NCBI RefSeq assembly: GCF_025917685.1
Contig: NZ_CP089518.1
Location: forward strand, 2,667,001-2,731,000
Length of the DNA stretch: 64,000 nucleotides
Reading direction: 5' to 3'
Source of the DNA: Bacillus cereus
GTDB taxonomy: Bacteria > Bacillota > Bacilli > Bacillales > Bacillaceae_G
Numbering within the stretch: the first letter of the stretch is position 1; each line of letters begins with the position of its first letter. Below the pieces are notes generated by a model. The model was not told the origin of the DNA, made no database searches, and was given only the letters and a program-made list of their open reading frames with translations. Position numbers and translations under genes: made by a program. Below are positions 7,769 through 16,965 of this stretch, piece by piece.

Positions 7769-8791
7769 CTATTCGTTCCTATTCGTTACACGAACACTAG
7801 CTTTTCGGAAGCCATCATAAATGTTTAATGCAGCAGATACTATATAAATAAGAATACCTCCACCAATTAACCACTTTTTAAATTCCTCTGGAGAAGTAGT
7901 AAACACATTTGCCACATACGTAATAAATCCTTCGTTAAATAAATGCGGATTTACTACAATTACAATGAATGCTATTGTTCCCGCTAGTTGAAGAATAGCA
8001 TTCCCAATTGCCAACTTTTTTGTCCATTGTCCCTGCACTAACTTATAAAGAGATATACCTATTTCAAACACAATCATAATCACAACGATTGGCCAATATT
8101 GAAGTAAAACCTCTTGATTAAACGTCGGCGCGACAAACTTCAATCCATTTTCCGTGCCATGGTATACGCCAACAAGATGATTCGCATAAAAGTAAAGTGT
8201 AGCCCAAACCGCTGTCCACATCAAACCTCCAAAAACTTCAAACTTTGAGATCGACTTTTTCTTTGGAACATACGAAATATTTTTTAAATCATCAGGAGTC
8301 CATTTTTTAAAACTTGTTGTTAATGGGTGTGGATCCTTTTCTTTATCAGTTCTTTCTATAACAGCAAATACAAGTGTCAACCAGAAAAATACATGGAGGC
8401 CTACTTCGACAATTTCCCCAATGCCTTTACCTATCAATTTTAAAATAACATTTAATACTGCTTGATCACCACTATAGCCTATAAAATTTTCTGCAACCAT
8501 TGAAATGAGTGCAATAACAGCTGCAATTGGTATAATCATTTTTAATAACGTCGTATATACATCAAAATAACGTGGTCCAATTAAATGCATCGGTCTTTCC
8601 AAATACCCATTAGCCAATGAAACTGGACTTCCTAATTTTTCGAGTACGCTCTTCACATCTTCCTCATTATAATCGTCAGGTAACATATCCTCTATTGTTG
8701 ACCGTAGTTCAAGTGTAATATCTTCACGATTTTTTTCAGGTAATCTCCTCGCAACTTCCTGGATGTAGATATCAACTAAACTCATTCTCAT
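7769..8791 (-). CDS. HAAS-domain multi-pass membrane protein
   Basis: Residues 1-75 form the helical HAAS/DUF1700-type domain (VDIYIQEVARRLPEKNREDI and the LEKLGSPVSLANGYL segment). This domain commonly accompanies PadR regulators and is thought to be a sensing or interaction module. The rest has about seven membrane segments without a recognisable transporter signature. The start overlaps the 3' end of the padR-like gene by 20 bases, with AAAGGAGGAGG as ribosome binding site. It is thus coupled to the PadR repressor and probably controlled by it. Confidence 0.8.
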   Translation of the reverse strand: MRMSLVDIYIQEVARRLPEKNREDITLELRSTIEDMLPDDYNEEDVKSVLEKLGSPVSLANGYLERPMHLIGPRYFDVYTTLLKMIIPIAAVIALISMVAENFIGYSGDQAVLNVILKLIGKGIGEIVEVGLHVFFWLTLVFAVIERTDKEKDPHPLTTSFKKWTPDDLKNISYVPKKKSISKFEVFGGLMWTAVWATLYFYANHLVGVYHGTENGLKFVAPTFNQEVLLQYWPIVVIMIVFEIGISLYKLVQGQWTKKLAIGNAILQLAGTIAFIVIVVNPHLFNEGFITYVANVFTTSPEEFKKWLIGGGILIYIVSAALNIYDGFRKASVRVTNRNE

Positions 8792-9125
8792 TCTCGTCCT
8801 CCTCCTTTAATAAGTTATAAAGTTCCTTCGAATCCTTTATCCATTCCTTTTTCAACTGCAAGAATATCTCTAATCCATATTCACTTAAAACATAATATTT
8901 ACGAGGTCTACTCTCTGTTTTATCCCAACTACTCGTCACTAGCTCTTGCTTTTCTAAACGGCGAAGTAGTGGATATAAAGTACTTTGATCTATTATAATG
9001 CCTGATTTTTCTAACAATTGAACAAGTGAATATCCATACTGCGGCATTCTTAGTTGACTTAAAACCGCTAATGTCAATGTCCCTCTTCTTAGCTCAGTAA
9101 TTAACGAATTTAATAAAGCATCCAT
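8772..9125 (-). CDS. PadR family transcriptional repressor
   Basis: This is a compact winged-helix protein of 117 residues: LRRGTLTLAVLSQLRMPQYGYSLVQLL, then the recognition region IIDQSTLYPLLRRLEKQELV and the wing WDKTESRPRKYYVLSEYG, all classic PadR features. The C-terminal helix ELYNLLKEEDENENEFS would dimerise. It is first in an operon with the HAAS membrane protein, a pairing typical of PadR systems that sense membrane or ligand stress. Two copies of a 21-bp quasi-palindrome lie between about 20 and 70 bases upstream and are likely its own operators. Confidence 0.88.
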   Translation of the reverse strand: MDALLNSLITELRRGTLTLAVLSQLRMPQYGYSLVQLLEKSGIIIDQSTLYPLLRRLEKQELVTSSWDKTESRPRKYYVLSEYGLEIFLQLKKEWIKDSKELYNLLKEEDENENEFS

Positions 9126-9143
9126 GTATTCACCTCATTTCCA

Positions 9144-9192
9144 TTACTATATGTCATACAGTATATGTTTTATACTATGTATCATACAGTAT
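9144..9192 (-). promoter_or_regulatory. Two PadR operator-like repeats in the padR promoter
   Basis: Reading the minus strand, ATACTGTATGATACATAGTAT (9192-9172) is followed 28 bases later by a near copy (9164-9144) that differs at a few positions. Each is close to a palindrome (ATACT...AGTAT), and the pair covers the region where the -10 box of the padR gene must lie. Direct binding by PadR is inferred. Confidence 0.65.
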
Positions 9193-9237
9193 TATTGTGA
9201 CAAAAACAATAATTATTTACCAAAAAAATACATAATT

Positions 9238-9267
9238 AAAAGCACAAACTACATGATTTGTGCTTTT
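9238..9267 (-). terminator. Terminator after the DUF952 gene
   Basis: AAAAGCACAAA pairs with TTTGTGCTTTT across an 8-base loop, 29 bases past the stop at 9296 on the minus strand. Confidence 0.7.
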
Positions 9268-9295
9268 CTAGCCAACTTAAATATCTATAACACGC

Positions 9296-9628
9296 TTAAC
9301 TTTGTATCTCTGGTAATATAAACTCTCCTTTTTCTTTAGAAAATGGGACAACCTCTACAATCGCCTCAACATTGATTACTCCATATACATGCGGGTATTC
9401 TTGACCGTTTGAAGCAAGTTCATATTTTATTTCTGCTTTTACAAGAGATGGATCTATTGTAAGTAATAAAACATCTTTTTCATGATTGAAATGTTTTTGA
9501 GCAACCTTTAAAGCTTGTTCAAATAATGAACAATGAATAAATCCCTCTTCTATAAGTGATTCTTCATTAATTTCTCCAGTTGTTTTTGCGATTTCCCAAT
9601 TTCTTTTTGTTATTACTTTTGTTATCAT
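9296..9628 (-). CDS. DUF952 family protein
   Basis: The product (110 residues from the ATG at 9628) carries the family features: ITKRNWEIAKTTGEI, a conserved EEGFIHCSLFEQALKVAQKHF stretch, and LASNGQEYPHVYGVINVEAIVEV near the end. The family has no defined activity; its fold has been compared with ADP-ribosyltransferase-like proteins. GGGGGAG 9 bases upstream of 9628 favours this start over the longer open frame to 9682. It has its own terminator and looks monocistronic. Confidence 0.75.
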   Translation of the reverse strand: MITKVITKRNWEIAKTTGEINEESLIEEGFIHCSLFEQALKVAQKHFNHEKDVLLLTIDPSLVKAEIKYELASNGQEYPHVYGVINVEAIVEVVPFSKEKGEFILPEIQS

Positions 9629-9658
9629 AGTTATTTTCTCCCCCGTATCATTATATAG

Positions 9659-9700
9659 AAAAACAAGAGGTCTTCTGTACATTACTAGAAAAGCCTCTTG
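9659..9700 (-). terminator. Terminator of helD
   Basis: CAAGAGG (9694-9700 on the complement) pairs with CCTCTTG (9664-9670) with additional inner pairs. TTTTT follows on the minus strand. It lies about 17 bases past the helD stop. Confidence 0.75.
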
Positions 9701-9716
9701 AATTTATTATATATTT

Positions 9717-11786
9717 TTATCTCTTAATTAAAGGTGATACTTCCCCACTATAGAAAATCCATAAATCATGAAGCGATCTTGTACATCCGACATACAATAA
9801 CTTCGCATCGTGTTTTGTATTTTTGTAATGTTCTTCATCAACATCGATTAGAAGTACTGCATCAAATTCTAATCCTTTCGCCAAGTATACAGGTACTACC
9901 GAAATACCACCTTCATATTTACTTTGATCTGCTTCAATAACATTGACTGTCAACCCTGCATTTGTTAATTTTTCATATATATCACGGCATTCATCATCTG
10001 TTCTTCCAATTACCGCAATTGTTTTCACATCTTCATTTTGTAAATGCTTTAACGTCTTCATAATTTCAGTGAATTGATCTTCTGCATGGATCACCTTCAC
10101 GTCTTCACCGCTACGGAAAACTGGTGTTGCCAGTCCCACTGGAATCTCTGCATTTTTAATTATTTCATTCGCGAATTCAATAATTTCTTTTGTAGAACGA
10201 TAACTTCTCGTCAGTTCATAATAACCTGTTTCTTGGAATACTTCCTTAAAAGCACCCCAGTCTCCAATTCCTTGATAATCATAAATCGCTTGAGATAAAT
10301 CACCTAATATGGTGAAAGAATTACCTAGTGTAATTTCTTTTAACACATACACTTGGAATGGTGAAAAATCTTGCGCTTCATCAATAACGACGTGATGGAA
10401 CTTTTGTCCAATTTCAATTCCTGTTATGCGATGATGTATGTAAATTAAAGCTGGTAAGTCTTCTACATACACTTCTTTTTTACTACAATTCTTTTCTGTT
10501 TCTTGAACAAGTTCTTCAGGTAATACTTCGAGTATTTCTTTACTCTTTATTATTGAATTATATAGTGAAAGCGGGCTCATTTTCGGCCAAAAATTCATAT
10601 ATGTGTTCAATCTCTTTGTCGCTTCTTTTTTTAGTAATTTTTTCTCGTTTGTTTCTCCAAACTTTTTAAGCTCAATTTCAATCCAGCGCTTCATACGGCC
10701 GACTAAACGTTCTCTTCTTTTCTTTAATGGATAGTGTTTATATTCAACCTGCATCCATTTTTTAACGTCTTCCACTGGAATAACAGCTTTATCCCATGCC
10801 TCAAAATCTTTTGTTGGCACTAAATCTTTTTCAAATTGAATCATTCTTTCTTCAATAAACGACTTAAATTCCAACGTGCCTTTCAATTTACCTAGCATAA
10901 CCTTTTTTTCATCGCGATTAATTGAAAAAGCTTCTTTCAATTTTTCTTCTGTCTTCTTCAGTTTCACCGAACCCTCTAACAGACGCAACGCCCAATCTGG
11001 AAACGTTGTTTGACTAATATTTCCTACACCTAATTCCGGAAGTACACTCGAAATATAGTCTAAGAACAAACTGTTTGGAGCGAATACGATCATTCTCTCC
11101 GCTTCTAGTTGTTCACGGTATTCATAAATTAAAAAAGCAAGGCGATGTAAAGCGATCGTTGTCTTTCCGCTCCCTGCAACCCCTTGAATTAATAATGGTA
11201 AGTTTCTTTCCGCACGAATAATATCATTTTGCTCCGATTGTATAGTCGAAACGATATCTTTTAATTTATTATCTTTATTCTCACCTAATCGATATAGAAG
11301 AAAATCATCAGTATGCGAGACATCTTCATTTCCTTTTACATATGTATCAACAACACGTTCTAATTCTCTCTTTCGAATGGAAATGTTTCGTTTTAAATAA
11401 ACATCGCCTTCTACTAATCCGTCTGGTGAATGATAAAATGCTAATTCTTCACCACCGGTAAATGAATAAAACATACTAGCGACAGGCGCTCGCCAATCAA
11501 TGACCATCGGTTTCATCGTATCTTTATCTGAAACCCCTACTTTACCGATGTAAATCGGCATAACATCTTCTTTTCCATCCTCCTGGAAGTCTAATCTTCC
11601 AAAGTACGGCTCTTGCACACCGATACGTAAGTTTTGTCTATTAGACTCCCTCATACTTTCAAGAATTTGCTCTTTAAAATCTTCTCCATAATAAACTGGG
11701 ATTTTTTCAAGTTGCTCTAATTGCTCATCCATCGTGCATAAAATATCTTTCATTTTCTGTAATTCTTCTTCAAATATATTACTCAT
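9717..11786 (-). CDS. helD: RNA polymerase recycling motor ATPase HelD (UvrD/Rep superfamily 1)
   Basis: The 689-residue protein is a superfamily-1 helicase-like ATPase. A coiled-coil N-terminal arm (MSNIFEEELQKMKDIL...) precedes the Walker A loop IQGVAGSGKTTIALHRLAFL near residue 205. The middle region is charged, the Walker B box HHVVIDEAQDFSPFQ lies near 470, and motifs around RSYRSTKEI and VVPVYLAKGLEFDAV follow. HelD removes stalled RNA polymerase from DNA using ATP. It is somewhat shorter than B. subtilis HelD (774 residues), which is usual for the Bacillus paralogue range. The gene has a clear sigma-A promoter and its own terminator. Confidence 0.85.
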   Translation of the reverse strand: MSNIFEEELQKMKDILCTMDEQLEQLEKIPVYYGEDFKEQILESMRESNRQNLRIGVQEPYFGRLDFQEDGKEDVMPIYIGKVGVSDKDTMKPMVIDWRAPVASMFYSFTGGEELAFYHSPDGLVEGDVYLKRNISIRKRELERVVDTYVKGNEDVSHTDDFLLYRLGENKDNKLKDIVSTIQSEQNDIIRAERNLPLLIQGVAGSGKTTIALHRLAFLIYEYREQLEAERMIVFAPNSLFLDYISSVLPELGVGNISQTTFPDWALRLLEGSVKLKKTEEKLKEAFSINRDEKKVMLGKLKGTLEFKSFIEERMIQFEKDLVPTKDFEAWDKAVIPVEDVKKWMQVEYKHYPLKKRRERLVGRMKRWIEIELKKFGETNEKKLLKKEATKRLNTYMNFWPKMSPLSLYNSIIKSKEILEVLPEELVQETEKNCSKKEVYVEDLPALIYIHHRITGIEIGQKFHHVVIDEAQDFSPFQVYVLKEITLGNSFTILGDLSQAIYDYQGIGDWGAFKEVFQETGYYELTRSYRSTKEIIEFANEIIKNAEIPVGLATPVFRSGEDVKVIHAEDQFTEIMKTLKHLQNEDVKTIAVIGRTDDECRDIYEKLTNAGLTVNVIEADQSKYEGGISVVPVYLAKGLEFDAVLLIDVDEEHYKNTKHDAKLLYVGCTRSLHDLWIFYSGEVSPLIKR

Positions 11787-11834
11787 TTGATGATTCCCTC
11801 CTGTCCGTTCTAATTTTTTCAGTCGAGATACAAT

Positions 11835-11862
11835 TGTATAAAAAATCCATTCATAAAGTCAA
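11835..11862 (-). promoter_or_regulatory. Sigma-A-type promoter of helD
   Basis: On the minus strand TTGACT (11862-11857) and TATACA (11840-11835) are separated by 16 bases. They lie about 50 bases upstream of the helD ATG, which has its own AGGAGGG. Confidence 0.6.
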
Positions 11863-11892
11863 TAGTTTGAGTAAGAATTTTCTAAAATATAA

Positions 11893-11918
11893 AAGAGTAG
11901 AGATTAATCTCTACTCTT
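11893..11918 (-). terminator. Terminator overlapping the end of the methyltransferase gene
   Basis: AAGAGTAGAGATT is followed directly by its complement. The stop codon of the methyltransferase (11904) lies inside the palindrome, so the last three codons form half the stem; TTTT follows on the minus strand. Confidence 0.7.
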
Positions 11919-12647
11919 CTTTACTTTAATTCGATATGACAAACATTCAGTTAAACTTGCTAGTTCTTTATATTTCCATTGCTCAAAATCAAATGCTCCC
12001 CCTGGGAAGAATCCTACAATACTTAAACCTGCTTTAGTACATAAATCACTAATCTCTTCAACTGTATAACAACGTAAAGACTGTGTTACAATCTCATTAG
12101 GCTGATTAGGGTTCCACCAATGATCTAACATTCTTTCATTTATACTATCATATTCATATTTTCTCATAGCTGAACTTAATGGCATTTCTTGTCCACTTAT
12201 CTTTTTCCAATACAAAGGTTGATAAATATCAATAAGTGCACATCCATCTTCCTTCATCCAATCTTTAATCCGTTTTAGTAGAAACAATTGCTCATCATTT
12301 GTTCCTACACCAAATCCATCTAAATAACTAACCACATCAAATTTTTCCTCAAAGTTAATTTGATAAAAATCTCCACAATGAATGGCAATATCACTACTAG
12401 AATGTTCTTTTGCAAAGGAAACCAGCTCTGATACAAGTTCAACAGTTGTCATTCTCACATGTAACTTAGACATCGCTCGTGCAAATCCACCATTCCCCGC
12501 ACCAAGTTCCAACATCGTTTGAAACGGATATCCAACTTGTTCTTGCACCTCTTTAGCAACCTGCTCTATCCAGCTTTCTGTATTTACATCATAATTCGAC
12601 AGTTCAAATTGTTTTTTGTAAAATTCCTTCACATTTAATTCGTTCAT
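11904..12647 (-). CDS. Class I SAM-dependent methyltransferase
   Basis: The 247-residue product has the Rossmann-type SAM domain. Motif I is TMLELGAGNGGFARAM (about residues 44-59), followed by the acidic end of strand 2 (TVELVSELVSFAK), CGDFYQINF, and FDVVSYLDGFGVGTNDEQ as motif IV region. The second half (DIYQPLYWKKISG, CYTVEEISDLCTKAGLSIVGFFPGG) resembles small-molecule methyltransferases acting on unidentified substrates. AGGAGGAG stands 8 bases before the ATG. It is monocistronic, with the terminator folded into its last codons. Confidence 0.85.
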   Translation of the reverse strand: MNELNVKEFYKKQFELSNYDVNTESWIEQVAKEVQEQVGYPFQTMLELGAGNGGFARAMSKLHVRMTTVELVSELVSFAKEHSSSDIAIHCGDFYQINFEEKFDVVSYLDGFGVGTNDEQLFLLKRIKDWMKEDGCALIDIYQPLYWKKISGQEMPLSSAMRKYEYDSINERMLDHWWNPNQPNEIVTQSLRCYTVEEISDLCTKAGLSIVGFFPGGAFDFEQWKYKELASLTECLSYRIKVKKSRD

Positions 12648-12871
12648 TATTATTCTCCTCCTGTAATAGTTTTTTCTTCTACAGGTTAGAAACTAAATTT
12701 CTGATACCCATAATAATCCCCTTTCACTTAACACTACCATTTCAAAATAGTAAAATATTCCCTTTCAACTACATTTAATATAATATCAAAATATACTGAA
12801 TATTACAACCGAACTCCTTGCAACTTCTCTATTACATGATAATATCTATAAAGTATGTTAAATAACTAAAC

Positions 12872-13546
12872 TTAAATACTCGAAAATGGAACGTGCTTTC
12901 TTATTAAAAGATTAGGTAATGCCTCTTTAACATGTCTTATTACTTTGCGCAAAATTGTAACATCCTGCAGCTGCTCGTTATATTCTTCTAATTGCATCAA
13001 ATACTCATAATTACTTTGAAATATTTTACTTTTTAACATTCCGTTCAAATCCATAACGAGAAAAAGTGTTAACACAGATAAATATTGTCTCTCACCTTCC
13101 AAAGATCTTCGTCTTAAAAAAGTGAAAACTTGGTCTTTCGTTTGAAGACAATTATATTTTTTTTGAAAAGATATACCTAATACACGCTTTTCGATTATCT
13201 TTATTTGCTTTTTATGCTGTATACACTCCAGTACTGAATTATACAGTTTGTGAGTTAATTGTTGTTTACTGCAAATCATCATTAACCATACTTTTATACC
13301 ATGCTTATCTCCTAAATGCTCTGTTGCATCTAAAATTTGTTGCAAATAAGAAATATTTGATGTCTTATCAGTTCTCCGTATATTAAATTCATGGTCTATG
13401 TAAATAAATTTTTGAAGATATAGTTCTAACAAAATATTTATCATTATTAATATTTCTATATTAGATTGATAAGGAGTTTGTATCGTTCCTTTATCATCAT
13501 CTATACTTAATAAAAAGAAAAATTCAGGTATTGTTAAACTTTCCAT
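12872..13546 (-). CDS. GOLPH3/VPS74 (GPP34)-like protein
   Basis: The N-terminus MESLTIPEFFFLLSIDDDKGT matches the LTLPEEFLLLALDDEKG-type opening of GPP34 proteins, which in eukaryotes bind phosphatidylinositol-4-phosphate at Golgi membranes. The remainder is helical (LEGERQYLSVLTLFLVMDLNGMLKS, LRKVIRHVKEALPNLLIRK), also as in GPP34. Bacterial members are common in actinobacteria and scattered in firmicutes, without known function. The overall sequence is diverged, so the family call is moderate. The start has GGAAGGTGA 6 bases upstream. No partner gene is adjacent. Confidence 0.5.
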   Translation of the reverse strand: MESLTIPEFFFLLSIDDDKGTIQTPYQSNIEILIMINILLELYLQKFIYIDHEFNIRRTDKTSNISYLQQILDATEHLGDKHGIKVWLMMICSKQQLTHKLYNSVLECIQHKKQIKIIEKRVLGISFQKKYNCLQTKDQVFTFLRRRSLEGERQYLSVLTLFLVMDLNGMLKSKIFQSNYEYLMQLEEYNEQLQDVTILRKVIRHVKEALPNLLIRKHVPFSSI

Positions 13547-13751
13547 TTGTCATCACCTTCCTTTAGTCAAAACTTTTATTTAAATATATTCACTGTTTAG
13601 TTCGTAAGTCCTCTTGCCCTATTAATGAACTAATACAGGATCAGGACAAAAAGTAACCTTGACACTAAAAAACAAATAAGACCCGAATAATGAACATTTT
13701 ACAAAGCGTTCACTACCCAGGTTTTATATTACTCATAACTATAAGTATTTT

Positions 13752-14135
13752 TTATTTCTCTCTTTGATACTCCATCCAATCACCAAAATCAATAATCTTC
13801 TTCAACATCTCTTTATCCTGAGCAACATACACATATGCATGTATTTCTTTATCAGCAAAATATACTGTTTGCGTTATCCGGTCATATAAATCAGTCTCTG
13901 CATTACCTGTATATTCTTCGAGTTCATCTAACTTTTGCAAAACCTCATCATCTACTTCGTAAACTTCCCCATATACCTTTTCCCCGTTTGAACAAATCAT
14001 TGCCGGATACCCTTCATTAGTATCAAATAATTTACCATACGTCCATGCTTCCTCTGCGATGCATGTTGCACCTTGCATATAATGAGCATTCGTTTGCTCT
14101 TTTCTTAACGTGCCATACACAAAAACGTGATGCAT
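13752..14135 (-). CDS. Gamma-glutamylcyclotransferase-like protein (GGCT/AIG2 fold)
   Basis: This 127-residue protein opens MHHVFVYGTLRKEQTNAHYM, the YGTLR motif that forms the substrate-binding loop of the cyclotransferase fold. It continues with GYPAMICSNGEKVYGEVYEVDDEVLQKLDELEEYTG, which contains the conserved glutamate region. Relatives cyclise gamma-glutamyl amines (GGCT, BtrG) or remove gamma-glutamyl protecting groups. The natural substrate is not known. It lies just downstream of the GPP34-like gene region and 25 bases upstream of recQ on the same strand. Confidence 0.85.
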   Translation of the reverse strand: MHHVFVYGTLRKEQTNAHYMQGATCIAEEAWTYGKLFDTNEGYPAMICSNGEKVYGEVYEVDDEVLQKLDELEEYTGNAETDLYDRITQTVYFADKEIHAYVYVAQDKEMLKKIIDFGDWMEYQREK

Positions 14136-14160
14136 ATATCCCTATCCCCTTTATATGTCT

Positions 14161-16278
14161 CTACTTTCTTATTTGTAAATAAGCACGAATCATAAAGTAA
14201 CTCACTTCATCTGGAAGCTGTTCTTTAATAGATTTCAAACCGCCTTCTGCATTTTGTACGGCAGTTTCAATTAGAGCTTCATACTCTGCTGGAACAAAGC
14301 TGTTCCAGTCTACTTGCATACCATCTTCAAAGCAACGGATTAAATGGTTTTCAATCGTTTGTCTCGATAACCCCCGTTCCTTTGCAACCTCATTTAAATC
14401 AATACCCTGTTTATACATTTCATATGTTTCTAAATGAGAATTTGCTGAAGCTTTCCCTGACTTTTTACGTTCTGAAACAACTTCTGTCTTAATTGTTTCA
14501 GCATAGTTCGGGTTTTCCTCAATAAAGTGCTGTACTGCTTGCAAGAAGTGAGAGCCGTACTTCACAAGTTTGTGCTCTCCAATTCCTTTTACAGTTAGAA
14601 GTTCAGAGTCACTTTGCGGCATTTTCGCACACATATCTTTTAATGTTTGATCAGAGAAAATAACGAACGGAGGTACGCCTTCTCCTTGTGCAATTTCTTT
14701 ACGCACTTCACGAAGCACTTCAAATAAAGGATGGTCTTGAACAATTTGTCGTGTTTCTACTCGTTCTTTACGTAAAACGTTCTCTTTACCAAGTAGCACT
14801 TCTTTACCTTTTTCCGTTACTTTTAATGTCGGATATGTACCATGTTCAACTGCGATCAACTCGTCTGAAATTAAAAACTCAATAAACTCACTGACTTCTT
14901 TCACACTACGATTGGATAAAAGTCCGTAAGTTGGTAAAGTATGAAAATTAAATTCAATAACTTTTTTATTTTTCGATCCAGTTAATACTTGTGCAATCAT
15001 TTGTTTTCCAAATCGTTGGTTCGTTCTAATCATACATGATAAAACCATTTGTGATTCTCTCGTTACATCGATACTCTCACGATCGTCCGTACAATTACCA
15101 CAGCGACCACAATCTTCCTTCGGCTCTTCTCCGAAGTATTGCAAAATAAATGATTGTAAACATTGTTCTGTATGACAGTAATCGGTCATATTTTGCAATT
15201 TTTCAAGTTCGTTTGAAAAACGTGATTCTCCAGTTGATTGATCGATTAAAAAGCGTTGTACTTGCACATCTTGAGAAGAATATAACAAAATACATTCACT
15301 ATCTAATCCGTCACGACCAGCACGTCCTGCTTCTTGATAGTAACTTTCCATATTTTTTGGAAGTTGATAATGAATAACGTAACGAATATTCGATTTATCA
15401 ATCCCCATTCCAAACGCTGATGTCGCTACCATAACACTAATTTCATCTCGTAAAAAGAGTTCTTGTTGTTCATTTCGATCGTGATCGCTCATACCAGCAT
15501 GATATTTCGATACCGAAACTCCCGCTTTCCCTAAATCTTCATATAACTGATCGACTACTTTTCTTGTAGCTGCATAAATAATCCCAGATTCCTTCTGATT
15601 TTGACGAATATAATCTGCTAAATACGCATTACGATCCTGTCCTTTAATTACTGAAAATGATAAGTTCTCGCGCTCGAACGTTGTCATAATTGTATTTTCT
15701 TGATTAATTTCAAGCGTATTGCAAATATCATCACGTACTTGTGGTGTTGCTGTTGCTGTTAACGCTAAAACGAGCGGTTTTTCTGGAAGATAATCTAATA
15801 TGCGATGTATATGTAAATAACTCGGGCGGAAATCATGTCCCCACTGCGAAATACAGTGCGCCTCATCAATTGCAATCATCGGGATTTTCATATCGATAAG
15901 TTGATCAACAAACTCCATAGAATCAAGTCGCTCAGGCGCCACATAAAGCAACTTATAATGTCCTTGTTTCGCCAATTGAATTCGTTGATTCGCTTCTGCA
16001 ATAGAAATAGAACTATTAATATATGTAGCGGAAATACCATTTTGTATTAATGTGTCCACTTGATCTTTCATAAGTGAAATCAAAGGCGATATAACTAATG
16101 TCGTTCCTTCGAATACTAGTGCGGGAATTTGATAACAAATTGACTTACCGCCGCCCGTTGGCATAATACAAACTGTATCTTTCCCATCTAATACATTTTT
16201 AATTGTTTCATCTTGTCCTCTTCGGAATGACGAATAACCGAAATAAGACGCTAAAAGTTCTTGTGCTTTTGTAAACAA
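14161..16278 (-). CDS. recQ: ATP-dependent DNA helicase RecQ
   Basis: This 705-residue RecQ unwinds DNA 3' to 5' in recombination and fork repair. Motif I is IMPTGGGKSICYQIP (near residue 40), the DEAH-type box is AIDEAHCISQWGHDF (near 135), and motif VI is GRAGRDG. The zinc-binding region contains the CGRCGNC cysteines, then the RQC winged helix, an HRDC domain (VLREVRKEIAQGEGVPPF...) and a C-terminal helix-turn-helix extension (GIDLNEVAKERGLSRQTIENHL) typical of the longer Bacillus form. The start is a TTG at 16278 with AGGTGA 8 bases before it. Confidence 0.93.
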   Translation of the reverse strand: MFTKAQELLASYFGYSSFRRGQDETIKNVLDGKDTVCIMPTGGGKSICYQIPALVFEGTTLVISPLISLMKDQVDTLIQNGISATYINSSISIAEANQRIQLAKQGHYKLLYVAPERLDSMEFVDQLIDMKIPMIAIDEAHCISQWGHDFRPSYLHIHRILDYLPEKPLVLALTATATPQVRDDICNTLEINQENTIMTTFERENLSFSVIKGQDRNAYLADYIRQNQKESGIIYAATRKVVDQLYEDLGKAGVSVSKYHAGMSDHDRNEQQELFLRDEISVMVATSAFGMGIDKSNIRYVIHYQLPKNMESYYQEAGRAGRDGLDSECILLYSSQDVQVQRFLIDQSTGESRFSNELEKLQNMTDYCHTEQCLQSFILQYFGEEPKEDCGRCGNCTDDRESIDVTRESQMVLSCMIRTNQRFGKQMIAQVLTGSKNKKVIEFNFHTLPTYGLLSNRSVKEVSEFIEFLISDELIAVEHGTYPTLKVTEKGKEVLLGKENVLRKERVETRQIVQDHPLFEVLREVRKEIAQGEGVPPFVIFSDQTLKDMCAKMPQSDSELLTVKGIGEHKLVKYGSHFLQAVQHFIEENPNYAETIKTEVVSERKKSGKASANSHLETYEMYKQGIDLNEVAKERGLSRQTIENHLIRCFEDGMQVDWNSFVPAEYEALIETAVQNAEGGLKSIKEQLPDEVSYFMIRAYLQIRK

Positions 16279-16510
16279 AAAAGAGTCACCTGCTTTTCTT
16301 TATCTTTCATCTATTCCCATTATATCATCAAACTGATTCTCGCCACTTTGAATTTTATAAGTATTTGGGTTCTATTTTCTTCCTACGTTTTCCAACATAA
16401 AAAAACAAATCTAGTACACAAGAAGAAAGAATTTCAAAATAAATATTCATTTAATTTACCTTCCTAGAATACTACTAATCGTATACATATGGATTTGAGG
16501 AGGTTAAATT

Positions 16511-16672
16511 ATGAAGCGTCGTTACAATAATTCCAACAAACCTAAAGCGTCAAATAAACAACTCCAATTCTCTAATAATGATGCGTGGAAATATGAATCA
16601 TTTTATAAGTATCAGCCTTTATTTTCTTATAAAAAACTATTTAATTTCCTTTCACAACTTTTTAGGCGTTAA
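16511..16672 (+). CDS. Small basic protein of 53 residues, unknown
   Basis: A short gene with an excellent GAGGAGG ribosome binding site 7 bases before its ATG encodes MKRRYNNSNKPKASNKQLQF... and ends ...FNFLSQLFRR. It is rich in Lys, Asn and aromatic residues (WKYESFYKYQPLFSYKKLF), has no hydrophobic signal and no cysteine, and I recognise no family. It lies between recQ and a series of terminator-bearing elements, on the plus strand. The ribosome binding site and the clean stop at 16672 make it likely to be translated. Confidence 0.55.
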   Translation: MKRRYNNSNKPKASNKQLQFSNNDAWKYESFYKYQPLFSYKKLFNFLSQLFRR

Positions 16673-16734
16673 TACATGTGCCAAATATATATCATTCAAA
16701 CAAATTTTCTCAACATTAAACTTATAGACTTACT

Positions 16735-16815
16735 ATAATACAGTTGTTATCCTATATAATAATCTGTTGGATAAACCCCTTATGTTGACCTGCTTAAATT
16801 AGCAGGTCTTTTTTA
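16735..16815 (+). ncRNA. Candidate small RNA with C-rich loop and terminator
   Basis: A strong terminator, GACCTGCT (16787-16794) pairing with AGCAGGTC (16801-16808) and followed by T7, has no protein-coding gene in front of it. The 20 bases before the hairpin contain ACCCCTTATGTTGA, reminiscent of the unpaired CCCC motifs used by RsaE/RoxS-type riboregulators of firmicutes. TATAAT-like boxes occur at about 16735 and 16757, but no convincing -35. The call rests on the orphan terminator and the C-rich stretch. Confidence 0.4.
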
Positions 16816-16965
16816 TACTTATATATCGTAACCTGATTAAAAAGTCTTTTCTCCATTTTAGAACCCTATTCTGCTCTCCACAAATGATTATAATTCCAAA
16901 AAGCAAAATATAAATCCTTTACATTCATACAAGCAATTGATTTTTTTCTCAATACACAAAGTGAA

